This document shows positions 18,109 to 27,289 of a stretch of 34,181 bases of DNA, piece after piece. Below the pieces are notes generated by a model. It searched no databases and was not told the DNA's origin. It saw nothing but the letters and a program-made list of their open reading frames with translations. A program made the position numbers and the translations under genes. This DNA is from an uncultured beta proteobacterium (GTDB lineage: Bacteria; Pseudomonadota; Gammaproteobacteria; Burkholderiales; Burkholderiaceae_C). Numbering within the stretch: position 1 is the stretch's first letter; the number at the start of each line of letters is the position of its first letter. The DNA lies in contig CAIYYA010000369.1 in assembly GCA_903930255.1 (NCBI GenBank), forward strand, positions 1 through 34,181. Reading direction: 5' to 3'.

Positions 18109-18839
18109 AGGCTTTCCGAGTCAATTTCGGCGTTGTGGTAGATCTCTTGCACGTCGTCCAGGTCTTCCAGCGCGTCCAGCAGTTTTTGCATTTTGGCCGC
18201 TTCATCACCCGTCATGTCGATCGGATTTTCAGCGCGCATGGTAATTTCAGCCACTTCAGGGTTCAACCCGGCTGCCAGCAACGCATCTTTTACCGATTCA
18301 AAATCTGCCACAGCGGTAATGACCTCAATCGCACCATCGTCGTCAGTCAGCACATCTTCTGCCCCCGACTCCAGCGCCACATCCATCACCTTGTCTTCGC
18401 TCACGCCAGGCGCAAAAATAATTTGTCCGCAGTGTTTGAACTGAAACGCCACCGAGCCTTCGGTGCCCATATTGCCGCCAAACTTTGAAAAAGCGTGGCG
18501 CACCTCCGCCACCGTGCGCACCTTGTTGTCGGTCATGGTGTCCACAATGATGGCCGCCCCACCAATGCCATAGCCTTCGTAACGGATTTCTTCATAACTG
18601 ATGCCATCGAGCGTGCCAGTGGCTTTGTCAATGTTGTATTTGATGCGCTCAGCCGGCATGTTGGCCGATTTGGCCCGGTCAATCGCCAGGCGCAGGCGCG
18701 GGTTAGTGCTCAAGTCACCGCCACCGGCGCGTGCTGCAACGGTGATCTCGCGGATGATTCGCGTCCAAATCTTGCCGCGTTTTTCGTCCTGACGACCTTT
18801 ACGGTGTTGAATATTCGCCCATTTACTATGTCCTGCCAC
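18105..18839 (-). CDS. yebC: YebC/PmpR family DNA-binding or translation-associated protein
   Basis: Three-domain protein of the YebC/TACO1 family, described both as a transcriptional regulator and as helping ribosomes through proline-rich stretches. [28 protein letters not shown] is the invariant start. [20 protein letters not shown] and FKHCGQIIF follow. The 244 aa length is usual. The start is GTG with AAGGA 6 bases upstream. It is the first gene of the minus-strand run to 9939 and is divergent from the YjgR-like gene across 57 bases, which must hold both promoters. A TACAAT at 18876-18881 on the minus strand is a possible -10 box, with no good -35. Confidence 0.95.
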   Translation of the reverse strand: MAGHSKWANIQHRKGRQDEKRGKIWTRIIREITVAARAGGGDLSTNPRLRLAIDRAKSANMPAERIKYNIDKATGTLDGISYEEIRYEGYGIGGAAIIVDTMTDNKVRTVAEVRHAFSKFGGNMGTEGSVAFQFKHCGQIIFAPGVSEDKVMDVALESGAEDVLTDDDGAIEVITAVADFESVKDALLAAGLNPEVAEITMRAENPIDMTGDEAAKMQKLLDALEDLDDVQEIYHNAEIDSESL

Positions 18840-18887
18840 AACAAGTCCTTAAAAGTTCGTTACGCTATTGGCTTGATTGTACTTTTT

Positions 18888-18891
18888 GAGG
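18888..18891 (+). promoter_or_regulatory. Ribosome binding site of the YjgR-like gene
   Basis: GAGG, 5 bases before the ATG at 18897. It selects this start over a much longer in-frame reading that runs antisense through yebC. Confidence 0.65.
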
Positions 18892-18896
18892 TGCCT

Positions 18897-20423
18897 ATGC
18901 CCGAACCGATCTTGCTGGCTCAGAACGGCCAGAACCAATGTCTTTTGCAGTGCGACAAAGCCAACCGCCACGGACTCATCACGGGTGCCACCGGCACCGG
19001 TAAAACCATTACTTTGCAAACCCTGGCCGAAGGTTTTTCCAAACGCGGTGTGCCGGTTTTTATGGCAGACATCAAAGGCGACTTGACTGGCATCGCCTTT
19101 TCCGGAACTGCTACGCCAAAATTGACCAAAGTGCTTGCGGAGCGTGCACTGACAGCTCCTGAATTTGAAGCGTTTCCGTGTACTCTGTGGGACGTTTTTG
19201 GCGAGCAGGGTCACCCGGTTCGCGCCACCGTGAGCGACCTAGGGCCACTGCTGCTGGCACGCATGTTGAACCTCAACGAAACCCAGTCCGGAGTGCTGCA
19301 ACTGGTGTTCAAGATTGCCGATGACGATGGTTTGCTCCTGCTCGACATGAAAGACCTTCGCGCCATGTGCCAATACGTGGGCGACAACGCCAGCAGTTTC
19401 ACCACCGAATATGGCAACATCAGCGCAGCCAGCATCGGCGCCATTCAGCGCGGACTGATGCAGATTGAAAGCCAGGGTGGTGACAAGTTCTTTGGTGAGC
19501 CGATGCTCAATTTGGACGACTTGATGCAAACCGACAGCAGTGGGCGCGGCATGGTGAATGTGCTGGCCGCCGACAAGCTGATGAATTCACCGCGTCTTTA
19601 CAGCACCTTTTTGCTTTGGCTGCTCAGCGAGCTATTTGAGAACCTGCCCGAAGTGGGCGATCTGGACAAACCCAAGTTGGTATTTTTCTTTGATGAAGCA
19701 CATTTGCTTTTTGCAGACGCACCCAAGGTGCTGATCGAGCGCATCGAACTGGTGGTGCGTCTGGTGCGCTCCAAAGGCGTAGGCGTGTACTTTGTCACGC
19801 AAAACCCGCTGGACATCCCTGACTCGGTGCTGGCGCAACTGGGCAACCGGGTGCAGCACGCCCTGCGCGCCTTTACACCGCGCGACCAGAAAGCCGTCAA
19901 ATCTGCCGCTGACACCATGCGTCCAAATCCCGGGCTGGATATAGGTGCTGCCATCACCGAGTTGGGCGTGGGCGAAGCTCTGGTGAGTTTTCTCGATGAA
20001 AAAGGCCGCCCTGCCCCCACTGAGCGTGTTTTTGTGCTGCCCCCGGCAAGCCAGATCGGACCGATAACGCCCGCCCAGCGCCAAACCTTGCAGAACCAAT
20101 CTATCGTGGCTGGGGTTTATGAAAAACGGCTCGACCGTGAATCGGCTTTTGAGAAAATAAAAGGCCAAAACCCCGCCCCAACCAAACCTGCTTTGGCATC
20201 CAACGCCCAGCATGGCGAAGCTGCACAAGCCCAGGCAGAGGCCGGCGGTTTTCTGGACAGCCTGAGCTCGGGCATAGGCAGTTTGCTAGGTGGCGCCGGT
20301 GGACGTCGCACCTCGGTTGGCGAGCAGCTCTTTAAAAGCGCCGCCAGCTCGATCGGCCGCGAAGTTGGCCGGCAAATCATCCGGGGGGTGCTGGGCAGCA
20401 TTTTGGGCGGATCGCGGCGTTAG
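18897..20423 (+). CDS. yjgR: HerA-like ATPase of the YjgR/DUF853 family
   Basis: Predicted P-loop ATPase of the HerA/FtsK superfamily with unknown cellular role. Walker A GATGTGKT lies at residues 30-37 and Walker [14 protein letters not shown] near residues 261-273. [35 protein letters not shown] matches the family C-terminal helicase region. The last 60 residues are Gly-rich ([20 protein letters not shown] and a GGSRR end), as in YjgR. The ATG at 18897 gives 508 aa, close to the E. coli protein. The gene is monocistronic here and the sequence does not indicate a partner. Confidence 0.9.
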   Translation: MPEPILLAQNGQNQCLLQCDKANRHGLITGATGTGKTITLQTLAEGFSKRGVPVFMADIKGDLTGIAFSGTATPKLTKVLAERALTAPEFEAFPCTLWDVFGEQGHPVRATVSDLGPLLLARMLNLNETQSGVLQLVFKIADDDGLLLLDMKDLRAMCQYVGDNASSFTTEYGNISAASIGAIQRGLMQIESQGGDKFFGEPMLNLDDLMQTDSSGRGMVNVLAADKLMNSPRLYSTFLLWLLSELFENLPEVGDLDKPKLVFFFDEAHLLFADAPKVLIERIELVVRLVRSKGVGVYFVTQNPLDIPDSVLAQLGNRVQHALRAFTPRDQKAVKSAADTMRPNPGLDIGAAITELGVGEALVSFLDEKGRPAPTERVFVLPPASQIGPITPAQRQTLQNQSIVAGVYEKRLDRESAFEKIKGQNPAPTKPALASNAQHGEAAQAQAEAGGFLDSLSSGIGSLLGGAGGRRTSVGEQLFKSAASSIGREVGRQIIRGVLGSILGGSRR

Positions 20424-20719
20424 GAATCAACCGAGATTGGTCATTTGAAAATTCACCGTTGGAGCTGAACTCGGCCAGTCGTGAGCTTGACGAACGGTCC
20501 AAGCCTTGCAAGCCCTTCGACTGGCTCAGCCCCCAGAGGCGGGAGGGAGTAATGCAGAGCCCACCACTTCCGGCTCGTACGGCTTGGGTGAGCCTGTACC
20601 AAGCAATAGGATGACCCACAATGAATGACTGTGTGCCCCCTTGGCCGATCATGAGCAGCGCATGACACGAAACAAATCCTTACAAAATAGCGGTCGCCAG
20701 GCAAAAATATACCACCCGG
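20424..20719. repeat. Gene-poor interval with degenerate dispersed-repeat sequence
   Basis: Nothing here looks like a functional gene. Positions 20511-20534 contain CTTCGACTGGCTCAGCCC, close to the CGACAGGCTCAGCCC core of short repeats I associate with intergenic DNA in related bacteria; a second copy is at 27420-27434. Around 20570-20600 there is a GTAC-bounded segment with GGCTC/GAGCC arms. Two overlapping minus-strand readings (to 20704) lack ribosome sites and recognisable domains. It may be the worn end of an old mobile element. I could not identify a family. Confidence 0.35.
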
Positions 20720-20760
20720 ATGACCTTACAGTGGCACCACGCTAGCAAAACCTATTCTCT

Positions 20761-20765
20761 GGAGA
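20761..20765 (+). promoter_or_regulatory. Ribosome binding site supporting a TTG start for the DUF1800 gene
   Basis: GGAGA, with 5 bases before the TTG at 20771. No comparable site precedes the ATG at 20720. Confidence 0.55.
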
Positions 20766-20770
20766 TCAAT

Positions 20771-22564
20771 TTGCACCTAGAAACCTATCCAGTCTCTCGT
20801 CGGGTTTTTGCCCAACACTCGGCACTGGCTGCCTCGGCCGCTGCCGCATTAACTGCATGTGGTGGTGGCAGTGTTGGCAGCGGATCAAGCGGTGCTAATA
20901 CAACGGTGGCGCCAGACACCACATCATCAAACCAAGCCGCACGTCTCTTGACTCAGGCCAGCTTTGGTCCCAGCGTGGAATCAGTCGCCGCGCTCACCGG
21001 CAAATCAGCTAGCCTTTGGCTAGATGAGCAAATGGCTTACCCTAGCGCGCCCGACTATGTGAACGAGGTGCAGAGCTGGTTTGATAAGGGCAGCAATTAC
21101 CGCCCAGGCAACGGCGGCGACCGCTACACACCGGGCTGGCTCAACCACAAATTTTGGGCTTTGGCTCATACCGCGCCAGACCAGTTGCGCCGACGCGTGG
21201 TGCATGCCCTGATGCAGATTTTTGTGGTGTCTCTAGAAGACTCTACTCTGTACGATCACGCGCGGCCATTTGGACAATACCTGGACAACCTGGGACGACA
21301 TGCCTTTGGCAATTTTCGCGAGCTACTGCAAGACGTGGCTCTGAGCCCCGTGATGGGCATTTATCTCTCCCACATCCGCAACCAGAAGGCCGACCCCGCC
21401 AGCGGTCGCATGCCGGACGAAAACTTTGCCCGCGAGGTGATGCAGCTCTTCACCATCGGCCTTTACCAACTCAACCTGGATGGAACTAACAAGCTGGGCA
21501 GCAATGGCCAACCACAAGAAACCTATACCAATGATGACATCGTTGGTCTGGCCCGCGTGTTTACCGGTTGGTCCTGGAATATGCCCGATGGCAGCAATGC
21601 CAGCAACACCTTCAAATGGGGTGGGCCCGGGCGTTATGACACCACTGGCAGTGCACGTTTTGACCTTAACCCCATGCGCGTCTACCCTGCTTTCCATGAG
21701 ACAGGAGAGAAGAAGTTCCTAGGCGTCACCATTACCGCAGGAACTGACGGCAGCGCCGGCCTGCGCACGGCGCTAGACACGCTGTTCAACCACCCGAATG
21801 TCGGGCCTTTCATTGGCAAGCAACTCATTGAAAGGCTGGTTACCAGCAATCCCAGCCCAGCGTATGTGCAAGCCGTAGCCAATGTCTTCAACAACAACGG
21901 TGCTGGGGTGCGCGGCGACCTAGCAGCCGTCGTGCGGGCTATTCTGTTGCACCCGCAGGCACGCAACTCTCCCGTTGGTGAAAGCGGCAAGTTGCGCGAG
22001 CCAGTGCTGCGGGTGACGCAGGCGGTGCGGGCACTCAAAGCCAGCTCGCTGACCGGGCGCTGGATGATGGGTTGGGACGAGCAAGACCTGCTGCAGTCTC
22101 CACTGCAGTCACCTTCGGTCTTCAATTTTTACCGTCCCGGCTATGTGCCTCCCAATACGCAGATCGCCACCTTGGGGCTGGTAGCCCCTGAATTTCAAAT
22201 CGCCAACGAAAGCACCGTGGTTGAGTGGGTTAATTACGTATGGGCTCTGCTGCAATGGGGCGTGGCCTGGACCGGTAGCGGTGTCGATGTGCCAGCAGCT
22301 CAACAAAACAAGGCGGATGTCACCCTTGATTTCACCCTCACCACAACCCCGCTGGGGCAGGCGGCTGTGGTCGGCGATACAGCCGTGGTCGACCAGCTTA
22401 ACCTGCTGCTGTTTGCCGGGGGCATGTCGACTACCCTGCGCAGCCAGATACTCGATGCCATGCAAAACCAGGTCAGCTGGAACACCAACACCCGGCTGCG
22501 CGACCGACTCCGCATTGCCTGCTTTATCGCATTGGTTTCCTCTGAATACATGATCGAGCGCTAA
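20771..22564 (+). CDS. DUF1800 family exported lipoprotein
   Basis: Protein of unknown function with the DUF1800 domain, usually encoded beside DUF1501. From the TTG at 20771 it is 597 aa. The N-terminus has a twin-arginine-like SRRVFAQ, a short hydrophobic Ala-rich stretch and the lipobox LTAC followed by GGG, suggesting a Tat-exported lipoprotein. AARLLTQASFGPSVESVAAL, LRRRVVHALMQIF, NFAREVMQLFTIGLY and LREPVLRVTQAVRAL are recognisable DUF1800 segments. The alternative ATG at 20720 adds 17 residues before the signal peptide and has no ribosome site. DUF1501 starts 3 bases after its stop. Confidence 0.85.
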   Translation: MHLETYPVSRRVFAQHSALAASAAAALTACGGGSVGSGSSGANTTVAPDTTSSNQAARLLTQASFGPSVESVAALTGKSASLWLDEQMAYPSAPDYVNEVQSWFDKGSNYRPGNGGDRYTPGWLNHKFWALAHTAPDQLRRRVVHALMQIFVVSLEDSTLYDHARPFGQYLDNLGRHAFGNFRELLQDVALSPVMGIYLSHIRNQKADPASGRMPDENFAREVMQLFTIGLYQLNLDGTNKLGSNGQPQETYTNDDIVGLARVFTGWSWNMPDGSNASNTFKWGGPGRYDTTGSARFDLNPMRVYPAFHETGEKKFLGVTITAGTDGSAGLRTALDTLFNHPNVGPFIGKQLIERLVTSNPSPAYVQAVANVFNNNGAGVRGDLAAVVRAILLHPQARNSPVGESGKLREPVLRVTQAVRALKASSLTGRWMMGWDEQDLLQSPLQSPSVFNFYRPGYVPPNTQIATLGLVAPEFQIANESTVVEWVNYVWALLQWGVAWTGSGVDVPAAQQNKADVTLDFTLTTTPLGQAAVVGDTAVVDQLNLLLFAGGMSTTLRSQILDAMQNQVSWNTNTRLRDRLRIACFIALVSSEYMIER

Positions 22565-22567
22565 ACC

Positions 22568-24067
22568 ATGAACACCCCCCACAATCCCTCACGCCGAGCC
22601 TTCCTGCGCACCGGACTGGATCTCGATACCGCGCTCAAACGGCAAGGTCTGGCCAGCGCGGGGGCTTTTGCCACCAGCCTGGCGGCCATGGGCAGCGCAG
22701 CAGCACACAACGTTAATTCGGGCAGCGCCTATAAGGCACTGGTCTGCCTGTTCATGTATGGTGGCAACGACTCGCACAACTGGGTCTACCCCTTCGACAC
22801 GACCAACTACAACGCTTACGCTCTGGCACGCGGCGGCGTTTACGATGCCAGCACCAACCCGAGCGGCCTGGCGCTGGCGTCAGGCCGCAGCGCCTTAGTG
22901 GCGCCAGCAGTGACCGATGGCAGACAGTTCACCATGGCGCCCTTGCTGACACCCTTGCGCACCCTCTACGATGCCGGCAAGCTGGCCGTGCTGGGCAACG
23001 TGGGGCCGCTGGTGAGACCCACCACCAAGGTGCAGTACCAAAGCGGTGCCTGGGACTTGCCACCCAAGCTGTTTTCGCACAACGACCAGCAATCCATCTG
23101 GCAGGCCAGCGCACCCGAAGGTGCGCGTTATGGCTGGGCCGGGCGCATGGGCGACCTGCTGATGACCACGAATGACCAACCGGTGTTCACCAGCATCTCG
23201 GCTACCGGGAACACGGTGATGCTGGCCGGGCAAAGCGTGGTGCAGTACCAAGTGGGCACCAGTGGCTCGCTCACATTCAGTGGCACCAGCGGCAACCCGA
23301 TGAATTCCACCACCGGTGCGGCACAGGCACTGGCTGCCATGCAAGACGTAGGTAGCACCGCCATGCAGGCTGAGTACGCGCGCATTGTGCGGCGCTCGCG
23401 CGAAGCCGACATGCTTTTCAAGGCCAACGTTTTGGTCGACAGCACAAGCTTTGATGCCCGTGTGACACTGCCCACCTCGGCCTACACCAGTCCGCCCCAG
23501 GGGCATCCCGTATCCATCGATCAAGACAGCTTGGCCAAACAGCTGCGCGTGGTAGCGCAGATCATTTCCAAAAACACTGCCATTGGCGCGCGTCGCCAGG
23601 TGTTCATGGTGTCGATTGGCGGCTTTGACACCCATGACAACCACTACCGTGACCAGTCCATTTTGATGCAGCGCGTGGCTGGCAGCATTCAATACTTCAC
23701 CCATGCGATTGCTGCGCTGGGGCTGGCTGACAACGTAGCACTGTTCACCGCATCTGACTTCGGACGCACCCTGGTGAGCAACGGCAAGGGCAGCGATCAT
23801 GGCTGGGGCGCTACACATTTCATAGCTGGTGGCGCAGGTTTATCAGGAGTTTCAGCCGTAAAAGGGCAAAACATTTACGGCAGCATGGCACAGACGAGCT
23901 TGGGACACGCCGACGATGTGGGCTCGGGACGCCTGCTACCCAGCACCAGCGTGGAGCAATATGCCGCCACACTGGGCAAGTGGTTTGGCTTGGCACCTTC
24001 CGATCTGGATCTGGTGCTACCCAACCTGGGTAACTTTGCCACGCGCGATCTTGGCTTTATGGTCTAG
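22568..24067 (+). CDS. DUF1501 family Tat-exported protein
   Basis: Exported protein of the DUF1501 family, related to the alkaline phosphatase/sulfatase superfamily; function unknown. A twin-arginine signal (SRRAFLRTGL, Arg 9-10) with an Ala-rich h-region ends near AAAHN. LVCLFMYGGNDSHNWVYP is the N-terminal family hallmark. GGFDTHDNH (351-359), SDFGRT (about 396-401) and SDHGWGATHF (about 409-418) carry Asp and His residues where metal-dependent hydrolases of this fold bind metals; the Asp/His assignment is inference. The 499 aa length is typical. It is probably coupled to the DUF1800 gene, with 3 bases between them. Confidence 0.87.
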   Translation: MNTPHNPSRRAFLRTGLDLDTALKRQGLASAGAFATSLAAMGSAAAHNVNSGSAYKALVCLFMYGGNDSHNWVYPFDTTNYNAYALARGGVYDASTNPSGLALASGRSALVAPAVTDGRQFTMAPLLTPLRTLYDAGKLAVLGNVGPLVRPTTKVQYQSGAWDLPPKLFSHNDQQSIWQASAPEGARYGWAGRMGDLLMTTNDQPVFTSISATGNTVMLAGQSVVQYQVGTSGSLTFSGTSGNPMNSTTGAAQALAAMQDVGSTAMQAEYARIVRRSREADMLFKANVLVDSTSFDARVTLPTSAYTSPPQGHPVSIDQDSLAKQLRVVAQIISKNTAIGARRQVFMVSIGGFDTHDNHYRDQSILMQRVAGSIQYFTHAIAALGLADNVALFTASDFGRTLVSNGKGSDHGWGATHFIAGGAGLSGVSAVKGQNIYGSMAQTSLGHADDVGSGRLLPSTSVEQYAATLGKWFGLAPSDLDLVLPNLGNFATRDLGFMV

Positions 24068-24091
24068 ACAGATATGGACAGTTCATTTGTC

Positions 24092-25378
24092 TTAAGCCGG
24101 AAAGAATGGCAATAGCAAATCGCGCAATTTTTTGACCAGTGCCATTTCAGTTTGACTCAACACCCTGTCGTTGTCCCAGTCACAGTAGACAAGGCCAGAG
24201 ACTCCAGTGTTGGCAATTGGCAGGACGATGAATTTTTTGACATTGGGCAACAGTTCCATGTAGCCATCGGGCAAATTGATCGGCTTGAGTCTTGACATCT
24301 CGCTGATCGATACATCAACATTATTTTTCACCACGGCATGAAATGCCGTGGGTTTGAATTCTGCAGAGATTCTGAGTTTGCTTTTGAGCTCATCGATACC
24401 TTTGCCGTACCCGTATCGCACCCGGTATTCGCCAGATCGGGTGAGCATAAACAGCAAGCAGTGGGCTGTATTTAACAAGCCACCAAAGGCTGCAAACATC
24501 ACGCTGGCCAGAGCTTCAACTGACGTTCTCTTATCATTGCTTAATTCAAGCAGCAATTCACTCAGTTGGGCATCGGCTGAAACCACGGGAGTCACCTTCG
24601 CTTTAGGTGCCATCATTTCTGCTTTGCTGCGTACCAAGTTGAGCAGTCTGGACTTATCGACACCAGGCACACTCAGATTGGCCACCAGCTTTTGAACCTC
24701 CTCGCCCTGTCCCTGATGGATCAAAGTCGCTGCCGCATTGGAAAATTTGGCCAGCTCAATCAGCGTGGGGTCACCGGTTCCATCAATGATGGAGGTAATT
24801 TCATTTGGCAAATTCCATCGCTTGGCAACTTCCGCACCCAATTGTTGAAATGTCATCCCCAGAATTTCAAGTGCGGCCTGGTCCGGCGCTTTGCCGGTGG
24901 TTATGGATTGCTCAATCTGCGCGCGCTCTAGAGGCAGAAATCTGCTTGTCAACAGCCAACCAAGGTCAACCATCAAGGCGGCAATAGAGACGTCTTCAGC
25001 GCGTTCATTGGCCATGCTTCTTGCCAGTTCCGACGCCAGCAAGGTCCTCGACAAGCCTGCATCTTCCTGAAGCTCGGTAGCAGAAACCATTGCTGTGCTT
25101 AAAACAATGTGCAACAGCCCATCGGTACCCAAAACATCCAGCGCCGACGAAACAGAGGAGGATGCCTTCGCAAACGGAGCATACATGGCAGAGTTTGCGA
25201 GTTTGAGGGTTCTCTGGGTCAATGCAAAATCTTCGGTCACATGATCGACAAGTTCGCGATGGCCTTTTCCGCTATCTTTCAGCGTTGCAAGAACCGACAC
25301 GACGGTATTTTCCAGCGCCGGAAAATCCTTGGAATTTTGCATTGCCGTGAATAATTTATCCAGGGTTGAGGCGCTCAT
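24092..25378 (-). CDS. HDOD domain signalling protein with a C-terminal GAF-like region
   Basis: Regulatory protein of 428 aa. The HDOD domain at about residues 15-215 has FPALENTVVSVLATL, LANSAMYAP, ALDVLGTDGLLHIVL, LMVDLGWLL and EVAKRWNLP. It lacks the full catalytic HD set, so it is a binding rather than hydrolytic domain. Residues about 275-425 (SVEALASVMFAAFGGLLNTAHCLLFML, FIVLPIANTGVSGLVYCDWD) look like a GAF-type sensor. Its ATG overlaps the stop of the GGDEF-EAL gene (ATGA), so the two are co-expressed and likely work in one pathway. It converges with DUF1501 across 24 bases. Confidence 0.85.
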   Translation of the reverse strand: MSASTLDKLFTAMQNSKDFPALENTVVSVLATLKDSGKGHRELVDHVTEDFALTQRTLKLANSAMYAPFAKASSSVSSALDVLGTDGLLHIVLSTAMVSATELQEDAGLSRTLLASELARSMANERAEDVSIAALMVDLGWLLTSRFLPLERAQIEQSITTGKAPDQAALEILGMTFQQLGAEVAKRWNLPNEITSIIDGTGDPTLIELAKFSNAAATLIHQGQGEEVQKLVANLSVPGVDKSRLLNLVRSKAEMMAPKAKVTPVVSADAQLSELLLELSNDKRTSVEALASVMFAAFGGLLNTAHCLLFMLTRSGEYRVRYGYGKGIDELKSKLRISAEFKPTAFHAVVKNNVDVSISEMSRLKPINLPDGYMELLPNVKKFIVLPIANTGVSGLVYCDWDNDRVLSQTEMALVKKLRDLLLPFFPA

Positions 25379-27003
25379 AGCGTGCGCTCCATTTGAGATT
25401 CCAGTAGAGCCATCACCATCTGCGCGGAAATGGGTTTACCCAACAAGTACCCTTGTATGTAGTCACACCCAGAAGCCCCGAGGTAGGCAAACTGCGCTTC
25501 AGTTTCGACACCCTCGGCTAAAACTTTCAAATCGATGCTGTGAGCAAGACTGATCATCGCCGTGATTAATTTTTTATCGGTGGAACACGCAAGCGCTTCA
25601 TTTTCAATCGCAGTGACAAACTTCTTGTCGATCTTGATGCTCGAGACGGGCAAACTCGTCAGGTAGGCAAGGCTGGAAAAACCAGTACCAAAATCGTCGA
25701 TGGAAAATCGCACGCCCTGTTCACGCAGCGTTGTCAGTGCACTCTGTGTTTTGAGCTGGCTTTGCATCAGCGTCGATTCGGTAATTTCCAGAACGACTTT
25801 TACAGGATCAACGCCCGCCTCAACAATAGCATCGAGAACCATCACATCAAAATCGTCACAGTCAAACTGAACTGGAGACACGTTTACCGACATCACAAAC
25901 TCAGGCATCAGTTGCTGAAACTGCTTCAACTGGTGGCAGGCATAGCGCAATGCCCACTTGCCGAGGAACGGCATCAAACCCGACTCTTCAGTAATAGGAA
26001 TAAATTTATCGGGTCCCACTGTGCCAAATATCCGACTCGTCCACCGCATCAGCGCTTCAGCGCCAATCACTTTGCGGTTCATATCGAATTGAGGTTGATA
26101 CACCAGAAAGAATTCACCCTCCTGAATACCTTTGTGGATGGCCGACTTTATCGAGAAATCTTCACTGTCTTCGGTCGGCGAAAAAATAGTGATCCGGTTT
26201 TTGCCAGCGTTCTTTGACTGGTACATCGCTGTATCGGCATTTTTTAGCAGCGCCGAATAAGTCTGCCCCTGGGTTGGATATTCGGCGATTCCGATGCTAA
26301 CACCCAGGTAGGCGCTATGGGGAGCCGTGTCGTAGGGTCGGGCAACGGCTTGCAAGACATCATTGGCAAGCCCCTTGGTGACGACTGCGTCATGGGTACA
26401 AAAAACCATGACAAATTCATCACCCCCTAGTCTGGCCAGTGTGTCTTGGGGACCCATGACTTTGAGCAATCGTTTCGCCGTCTCCACCAACACGGCATCA
26501 CCCATACTGTGCCCCAAGGTATCGTTGACCTTTTTGAAACCGTCTAAATCGAGCATTGCGACAAAAAACGGATGCTTTGCAGTCTTGATGAGATCATCAA
26601 CAAGCTTTTTGAGAAAGGCTCTATTGGGTAAACCCGTGAGTTCATCGTGTTCTGCGGCATAACGATGGACTCCGTCATCAGCCTTCCAGGCCGAAATATC
26701 AATCAGGCATATCACGTATTGATTGGCTGCGGGTAGCTGGTAACCACGGATATTGACCCAACAGTCGCCGTCCGCCTTCTTAATGCGGACATCACAAGCA
26801 AACGAGTCAGGGTCGTCAGTCACCCGACTCTTGAAAGGGTTGATGTCATCCGGGTGCAGCAGATCAAGAAAATTACCAGCCGCAGTGGTGGAATTAACGC
26901 TATTCAGCCAGAGCTGCCCAGACTCGGAGACAAACTTGAAATCAAACTTGGTGTCGACCCGAAAAACGGCATCGACGACACGATCCAGCGTTGGAGAGCT
27001 CAA
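25375..27003 (-). CDS. PAS-GGDEF-EAL cyclic-di-GMP turnover protein
   Basis: A 542 aa cytoplasmic protein with a PAS-like domain (about 10-105), GGDEF (about 115-275) and EAL (about 280-540). GGDEF is intact at 193-197, with LDLDGFKKVND upstream. The inhibitory RxxD site five residues before it reads GPQD, so product inhibition through a canonical I-site is not expected. EAL is intact at 316-318, with NVSPVQF, EITESTLM and DDFGTGFSSL, so phosphodiesterase activity is likely. There is no transmembrane segment. The start is TTG at 27003: an in-frame stop lies six codons upstream and AAAGGCGG precedes it. It is coupled to the HDOD gene and its upstream region holds the structured 27132-27377 segment. 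Confidence 0.9.
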   Translation of the reverse strand: MSSPTLDRVVDAVFRVDTKFDFKFVSESGQLWLNSVNSTTAAGNFLDLLHPDDINPFKSRVTDDPDSFACDVRIKKADGDCWVNIRGYQLPAANQYVICLIDISAWKADDGVHRYAAEHDELTGLPNRAFLKKLVDDLIKTAKHPFFVAMLDLDGFKKVNDTLGHSMGDAVLVETAKRLLKVMGPQDTLARLGGDEFVMVFCTHDAVVTKGLANDVLQAVARPYDTAPHSAYLGVSIGIAEYPTQGQTYSALLKNADTAMYQSKNAGKNRITIFSPTEDSEDFSIKSAIHKGIQEGEFFLVYQPQFDMNRKVIGAEALMRWTSRIFGTVGPDKFIPITEESGLMPFLGKWALRYACHQLKQFQQLMPEFVMSVNVSPVQFDCDDFDVMVLDAIVEAGVDPVKVVLEITESTLMQSQLKTQSALTTLREQGVRFSIDDFGTGFSSLAYLTSLPVSSIKIDKKFVTAIENEALACSTDKKLITAMISLAHSIDLKVLAEGVETEAQFAYLGASGCDYIQGYLLGKPISAQMVMALLESQMERTL

Positions 27004-27131
27004 TCTCTTAACCGCCTTTCAGAGCTGTTTGCTGGCAAAGCAAAACAGCCCAGCGCATCATGACAAGAGGTGCAATTCATCACAGTAGATAGGGGCTCAC
27101 AGCAAGTATCAGTAGAACCAGAACGGTAAGT

Positions 27132-27289
27132 GATGCAGAAATTGCAAACATCCCATTTCTGGCGGCACTGGCGGGCGCATTGCTTCGTTGCTCATCCCTT
27201 GTGTGGTCTTGGCCACACTGCGCTCTGAGCGCCTTGCGCTGCATCCCTCCAGCACTCGCCATAAACGGTACATTTGCAATTTCTGCATC
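27132..27289. repeat. 17-base inverted repeat enclosing nested hairpins
   Basis: GATGCAGAAATTGCAAA at 27132-27148 is perfectly complementary to 27273-27289, with 124 bases between. Inside are GTGTGG-6-CCACAC (27201-27218) and the near-palindrome GCGCTCTGAGCGC (27220-27232). As RNA it would fold into a long closing stem with internal hairpins; as DNA it resembles a small MITE-like unit. I see no flanking direct duplication. Confidence 0.7.

Noticed and set aside
18495-18896. 134-residue N-terminal extension of the YjgR-like protein
   Set aside because: It would run antisense through yebC; the ATG at 18897 has its own Shine-Dalgarno sequence and matches the family N-terminus.
20377-20704. Two overlapping minus-strand frames of 83-91 codons in the spacer after yjgR
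   Set aside because: No ribosome site, no domain, and they overlap repeat-like sequence. They could be remnants of a mobile element, but nothing identifies one.
22895-23818. 307-codon minus-strand open frame antisense to the DUF1501 gene
   Set aside because: His/Gly-rich composition typical of an antisense frame in GC-rich DNA; the DUF1501 frame is clearly the real one.
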